The translations under genes were made by a program, and so were the position numbers. Below, piece after piece: positions 60,852 to 64,000 of a stretch of 64,000 nt of DNA. The DNA comes from Taibaiella sp. KBW10 (lineage in GTDB: Bacteria; Bacteroidota; Bacteroidia; Chitinophagales; Chitinophagaceae): assembly GCF_003852495.1 (NCBI RefSeq), contig NZ_QAJI01000001.1:652164-716163 (forward strand). The letters run 5' to 3'. How positions within the stretch are numbered: position 1 is the first letter of the stretch; each line of letters opens with the position of its first letter. Under the pieces are notes generated by a model. The model saw only the letters and a program-made list of their open reading frames with translations, had not been told where the DNA came from and searched no databases.

Positions 60852-62480
60852 TTAAACCTGGAATACACCGGCTTTCCATTCTTTAAGGATCGGTGCATTG
60901 TTCGCTGCTTTGATCCCTTCGGCAATTACCTTACGGGTGTCTAAAGGATCGATAATATCATCTACCCAAAGCCTTGCCGCCGCATAATACGGTGTGGTTT
61001 GGCTCAGATAACGATCGGTAATCGTTTTCAGCAATTCTTTTTCTTTCTCCGGGTCGATCTCTTCTCCTTTGTCTTTTAAAGAAGCCACCTGTATTTGCAA
61101 TAAGGTTTTCGCAGCTTGTTCTCCGCCCATTACCGCAACCTTAGCATTAGGCCAGGCATAAATAAACCTTGGATCGTATGCTTTGCCACACATGGCATAA
61201 TTACCTGCACCAAAAGAGTTTCCGATGATAATCGTAATCTTAGGCACTACCGAATTGGCTACGGCATTCACCATTTTAGCCCCATCTTTCGTAATTCCGG
61301 AATGCTCACTACGGGTACCCACCATAAAGCCGGTTACATCCTGTAAAAACACCAGGGGTATTTTCTTTTGATTACAATTTTGGATAAAACGGGCTGCCTT
61401 GTCGGCACTATCACCGTAGATCACCCCACCCAATTGCATTTCTTTCTTTCCACTCTTTACAATCGTACGCTGATTGGCCACAATCCCTACTGCCCAACCA
61501 TCTACACGGCCATAACCACAAACAATCGTCTTACCATAATCTTCTTTAAACTGATCAAATTGAGAGTTATCTACAATGCGTTCGATAATCTCTACAACAT
61601 TATAAGGCTTATTATTTTCAGCACTGACAAAGCCACAAATCTCTTTAGGGTCTTTGGTTGGTAATGCCGGTTTAACCCGGTCATAACCCGCATCTTCCGG
61701 TTTACCCAGCTTATCCATGATGCGTTTTACCTGATCCAGGCACTCCTGTTCTGTATCAAATTTATAATCGGCAATACCGCTGATCTCTGTATGCGTCGCA
61801 GCGCCACCCAAGGTTTCCTGGTCTGCATCTTCTCCGATAGCCGCTTTCACCAAATAAGGTCCTGCGAGGAAAATAGAAGCGTTACCCGATACCATAAGCG
61901 TCTCATCGCTCATAATCGGCAAATAAGCGCCACCGGCTACACAACTACCGGTAACGGCAGCAATCTGTGTAATGCCCATCGCACTCATCTGTGCATTATT
62001 GCGGAAGATACGGCCGAAATGCTCCTTATCGGGGAAGATCTCGTCCTGCATCGGCAGGTAAACGCCCGCGCTATCTACAATATAAATTACCGGCAACCTG
62101 TTTTCCATCGCAATTTCTTGCAGGCGCAGATTTTTCTTACCTGTAATCGGGAACCATGCTCCGGCTTTTACGGTATAGTCATTAGCAATGATCATACACT
62201 GACGGCCACTCACATATCCGATACCGGCTACGGTACCGCCTGCAGGGCAACCGCCATGTTCAGGATACATTTCATACCCGGCAAAGGCGCCTAATTCTAA
62301 AAAATCACTTCCGTCATCCGTCAGGTATTCAATGCGCTCCCGGGGAGACATCTTACCTTTTGCCCTTCCTTTTTCAAGGGCCTTTTTGCCACCACCCTCT
62401 TCTATTACAGCTTTGCGCTGTTTCATCTGGCTGGTAATTAAACGCATGCCATCTTCGTTTTTGTTGAATTCTAAATTCAT
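60852..62480 (-). CDS. acyl-CoA carboxylase beta subunit (MccB/PccB-like)
   Basis: This 542-residue carboxyltransferase subunit is of the propionyl-/methylcrotonyl-CoA carboxylase family. The N-terminal half has V-D-S-A-G-V-Y-L-P-M-Q near residue 138 and G-S-C-V-A-G-G-A-Y-L-P near residue 184; the C-terminal half has F-L-Q-D-V-T-G-F-M-V-G near residue 378 and G-N-S-F-G-A-G-N-Y-A-M-C-G near residue 422. The 'P-D-K-E-H-F-G-R-I-F' stretch is closest to methylcrotonyl-CoA carboxylase. The biotin-carrying alpha subunit is not next to it. Confidence 0.92.
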   Translation of the reverse strand: MNLEFNKNEDGMRLITSQMKQRKAVIEEGGGKKALEKGRAKGKMSPRERIEYLTDDGSDFLELGAFAGYEMYPEHGGCPAGGTVAGIGYVSGRQCMIIANDYTVKAGAWFPITGKKNLRLQEIAMENRLPVIYIVDSAGVYLPMQDEIFPDKEHFGRIFRNNAQMSAMGITQIAAVTGSCVAGGAYLPIMSDETLMVSGNASIFLAGPYLVKAAIGEDADQETLGGAATHTEISGIADYKFDTEQECLDQVKRIMDKLGKPEDAGYDRVKPALPTKDPKEICGFVSAENNKPYNVVEIIERIVDNSQFDQFKEDYGKTIVCGYGRVDGWAVGIVANQRTIVKSGKKEMQLGGVIYGDSADKAARFIQNCNQKKIPLVFLQDVTGFMVGTRSEHSGITKDGAKMVNAVANSVVPKITIIIGNSFGAGNYAMCGKAYDPRFIYAWPNAKVAVMGGEQAAKTLLQIQVASLKDKGEEIDPEKEKELLKTITDRYLSQTTPYYAAARLWVDDIIDPLDTRKVIAEGIKAANNAPILKEWKAGVFQV

Positions 62481-62701
62481 ATGATACTACTAAATACGCA
62501 TAAAATGTTTCGGGCTGTAAGATAAGTGTTTTTTTATTTATTTAAATGCCGGGACACCTACAGCAGTTTAGGTTCAGATAAGCAAACCCGCAATATGCCG
62601 CATAAAATACCTCAAAAAGGCATTTTCCAAAACAAAACAAGCCATAGAATATACCTATAGATGGTACGCGCGCATAATCATTAAGGTTGGTACAATTTTC
62701 C

Positions 62702-62709
62702 TACCTTTG
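62702..62709 (+). promoter_or_regulatory. -7 box of pruA
   Basis: TACCTTTG matches TAnnTTTG, 26 bp before the ATG at 62736. Confidence 0.6.
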
Positions 62710-62735
62710 CTACAAATTGATAAAAAATTCGATAT

Positions 62736-64000
62736 ATGAATAATGCATATTTTTCTTTTCCGATGCCTCAAAACGAGCCGGTACGCGATTATGCGCCTAA
62801 TAGTGCCGATGCACTAAACCTTCAGGCAGCGATTAAGGAGCTTAAAGGTAAAAAGCGTGATATCCCGATGTATATTGGTGGTAAAGAGATTCGCACAGAT
62901 AAGAAAGTAGATATCTTCCCCCCACACGAAACGGCGCATCTATTGGGCCAGTTTAGTATGGGTGATGAAAGCCATATTAATAAAGCCATTGAGTCTGCTT
63001 TAAAAGCACGCGAACAATGGGCTGCTACCAGCTGGGAACACCGCGCCGCAATTTTCTTAAAAGCCGCAGATCTTCTGGCCCATAAATACCGTTTCAAAAT
63101 GAATGCGGCCACGATGTTGGGGCAAAGTAAAAATGCCTACCAGGCAGAGATCGACAGTGCTTGTGAATTGATCGACTTCTTGCGTTTCAATGTGCATTTC
63201 TTAAGCCAGATCTATGCACAACAACCTATATCTGCACCCGGTATCAATAACCGTACAGAATACCGTCCTTTAGAAGGGTTTGTACTGGCTATTACACCAT
63301 TCAACTTTACAGCAATCGGAGGAAATCTTCCTACTGCGCCCGCCATGTGTGGTAATGTAGTGGTATGGAAACCCGCCAATACACAGGTATATTCTGCCAG
63401 TATCTTTATGGAGATTCTGAAAGAAGCCGGTTTACCGGATGGTGTTATCAACCTGGTATATGCCAGCGGTCCGAGCATAGGTGATATCTGTTTCAAACAC
63501 AGAGATTTTGCCGGCGTACACTTTACGGGTTCTACAGGCGTATTCAATACCATGTGGAAAACGATCGGAGAAAATGCCACCAACTATAAATCTTATCCGA
63601 GAATCGTTGGAGAAACCGGTGGTAAAGACTTTGTCTACGTACACCCTACTGCAGACCCTGATGCCGTTGCTGCCAACTTATTACGTGGTGCCTTTGAATA
63701 TCAGGGACAGAAATGCTCTGCCGCTTCAAGGGCATACCTGCCTTCTAACCTTGCAGAGAAGATTAAAACAAAATTACTGGCCGAGATGAAAACCCTTAAA
63801 ATGGGTGTGGTAGATGATTTCAGTAATTTCATTAACGCGGTGATCGATGAGAAATCATTTGATAAATTAGCCAGTTATATTGATAGCGCAAAAAAGAGCA
63901 AATCGGCTAAGATCCTTGCCGGTGGTACTTATGATAAAACAAACGGATACTTTATCGAGCCTACGGTTATCGAAGCCAGCAAACCCGATTACGTAACCAT
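62736..64000 (+). CDS. pruA: L-glutamate gamma-semialdehyde dehydrogenase, partial (runs off window)
   Basis: This aldehyde dehydrogenase oxidises the proline-degradation intermediate glutamate-semialdehyde to glutamate. About 421 residues are in the window; the family is about 540 long. The start M-N-N-A-Y-F-S-F-P and the early P-x-Y-I/I-G-G-K-E-I are typical of the PruA/RocA group. E-T-G-G-K near residue 293 and the catalytic Cys in G-Q-K-C-S-A-A-S-R near residue 327 are both present. It is read from its own promoter at 62702; the 3' end lies beyond position 64000. Confidence 0.93.
   Translation, partial: MNNAYFSFPMPQNEPVRDYAPNSADALNLQAAIKELKGKKRDIPMYIGGKEIRTDKKVDIFPPHETAHLLGQFSMGDESHINKAIESALKAREQWAATSWEHRAAIFLKAADLLAHKYRFKMNAATMLGQSKNAYQAEIDSACELIDFLRFNVHFLSQIYAQQPISAPGINNRTEYRPLEGFVLAITPFNFTAIGGNLPTAPAMCGNVVVWKPANTQVYSASIFMEILKEAGLPDGVINLVYASGPSIGDICFKHRDFAGVHFTGSTGVFNTMWKTIGENATNYKSYPRIVGETGGKDFVYVHPTADPDAVAANLLRGAFEYQGQKCSAASRAYLPSNLAEKIKTKLLAEMKTLKMGVVDDFSNFINAVIDEKSFDKLASYIDSAKKSKSAKILAGGTYDKTNGYFIEPTVIEASKPDYVT

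Noticed and set aside
1-64000. CRISPR array
   Set aside because: I saw no regularly spaced direct repeats of 24-40 bp anywhere in the window.

Overview
The window looks like a chromosome segment of a Bacteroidota bacterium, probably from the Chitinophagales. The reasons are: A-rich leaders instead of Shine-Dalgarno sites; many promoter -7 boxes of the form TAnnTTTG; a type IX secretion (T9SS) C-terminal sorting domain; PorT-like outer-membrane barrels; a TonB/ExbB/ExbD/ExbD set; and MutL, GlmM and FadL of Bacteroidota type. The order-level placement is inference.

Layout. 1-4.7 kb is visibly AT-rich and accessory: a two-gene minus-strand pair (a protein with an Mrr-N/EVE-like N-terminal domain and a coiled-coil membrane protein), an orphan small gene, a complete IS1595-type transposase and a lipoprotein. 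4.88-9.05 kb is a five-gene plus-strand cluster: a PixA/AidA-like protein, three ClyA/Hbl/Mak-like alpha-helical pore-forming toxin subunits, and a second PixA/AidA-like protein. 9.43-13.93 kb is a sulfur amino-acid uptake operon (EamA permease, DUF4395, MetN, MetI, MetQ). It is preceded by two tandem short leader ORFs rich in Cys and Met codons, each followed by an intrinsic terminator, which strongly suggests a double ribosome-mediated attenuator.

13.9-17.6 kb is a minus-strand operon of five secreted or envelope proteins. 17.8-19.2 kb is a divergent DsbA/FrnE-like gene and HxlR regulator. 19.6-23.0 kb is a large T9SS-sorted surface protein. 23.2-25.4 kb is a MacB/LolCD-like ABC system. 26.6 kb carries a tRNA-Asp, duplicated at 46.2 kb. 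26.9-39.7 kb is one continuous minus-strand fatty-acid utilisation cluster (TetR regulator, FadB, FadA, FadE, FadL, SGNH lipoprotein, FadD, thioesterase, acyl-CoA-binding protein, DUF2147, SDR) with a perfect 10+2+10 palindromic operator at its head.

40.1-46.1 kb holds envelope proteins, a Dps-like four-helix protein and an orphan NarL-type response regulator. 46.5-48.6 kb pairs a ketoacyl-ACP synthase with an LpxL-like acyltransferase. 48.7-62.5 kb is mostly housekeeping: methyltransferase, GlmM, TonB-ExbD-ExbD-ExbB, MutL, a YCF48-like lipoprotein, AI-2E transporter, YtxH and holin-X-like small membrane proteins, a fatty-acid desaturase and an acyl-CoA carboxylase beta subunit. The window ends inside pruA.

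The two most notable systems are the tandem Cys/Met attenuator upstream of the met transporter operon and the tripartite toxin cluster bracketed by PixA/AidA-like genes.
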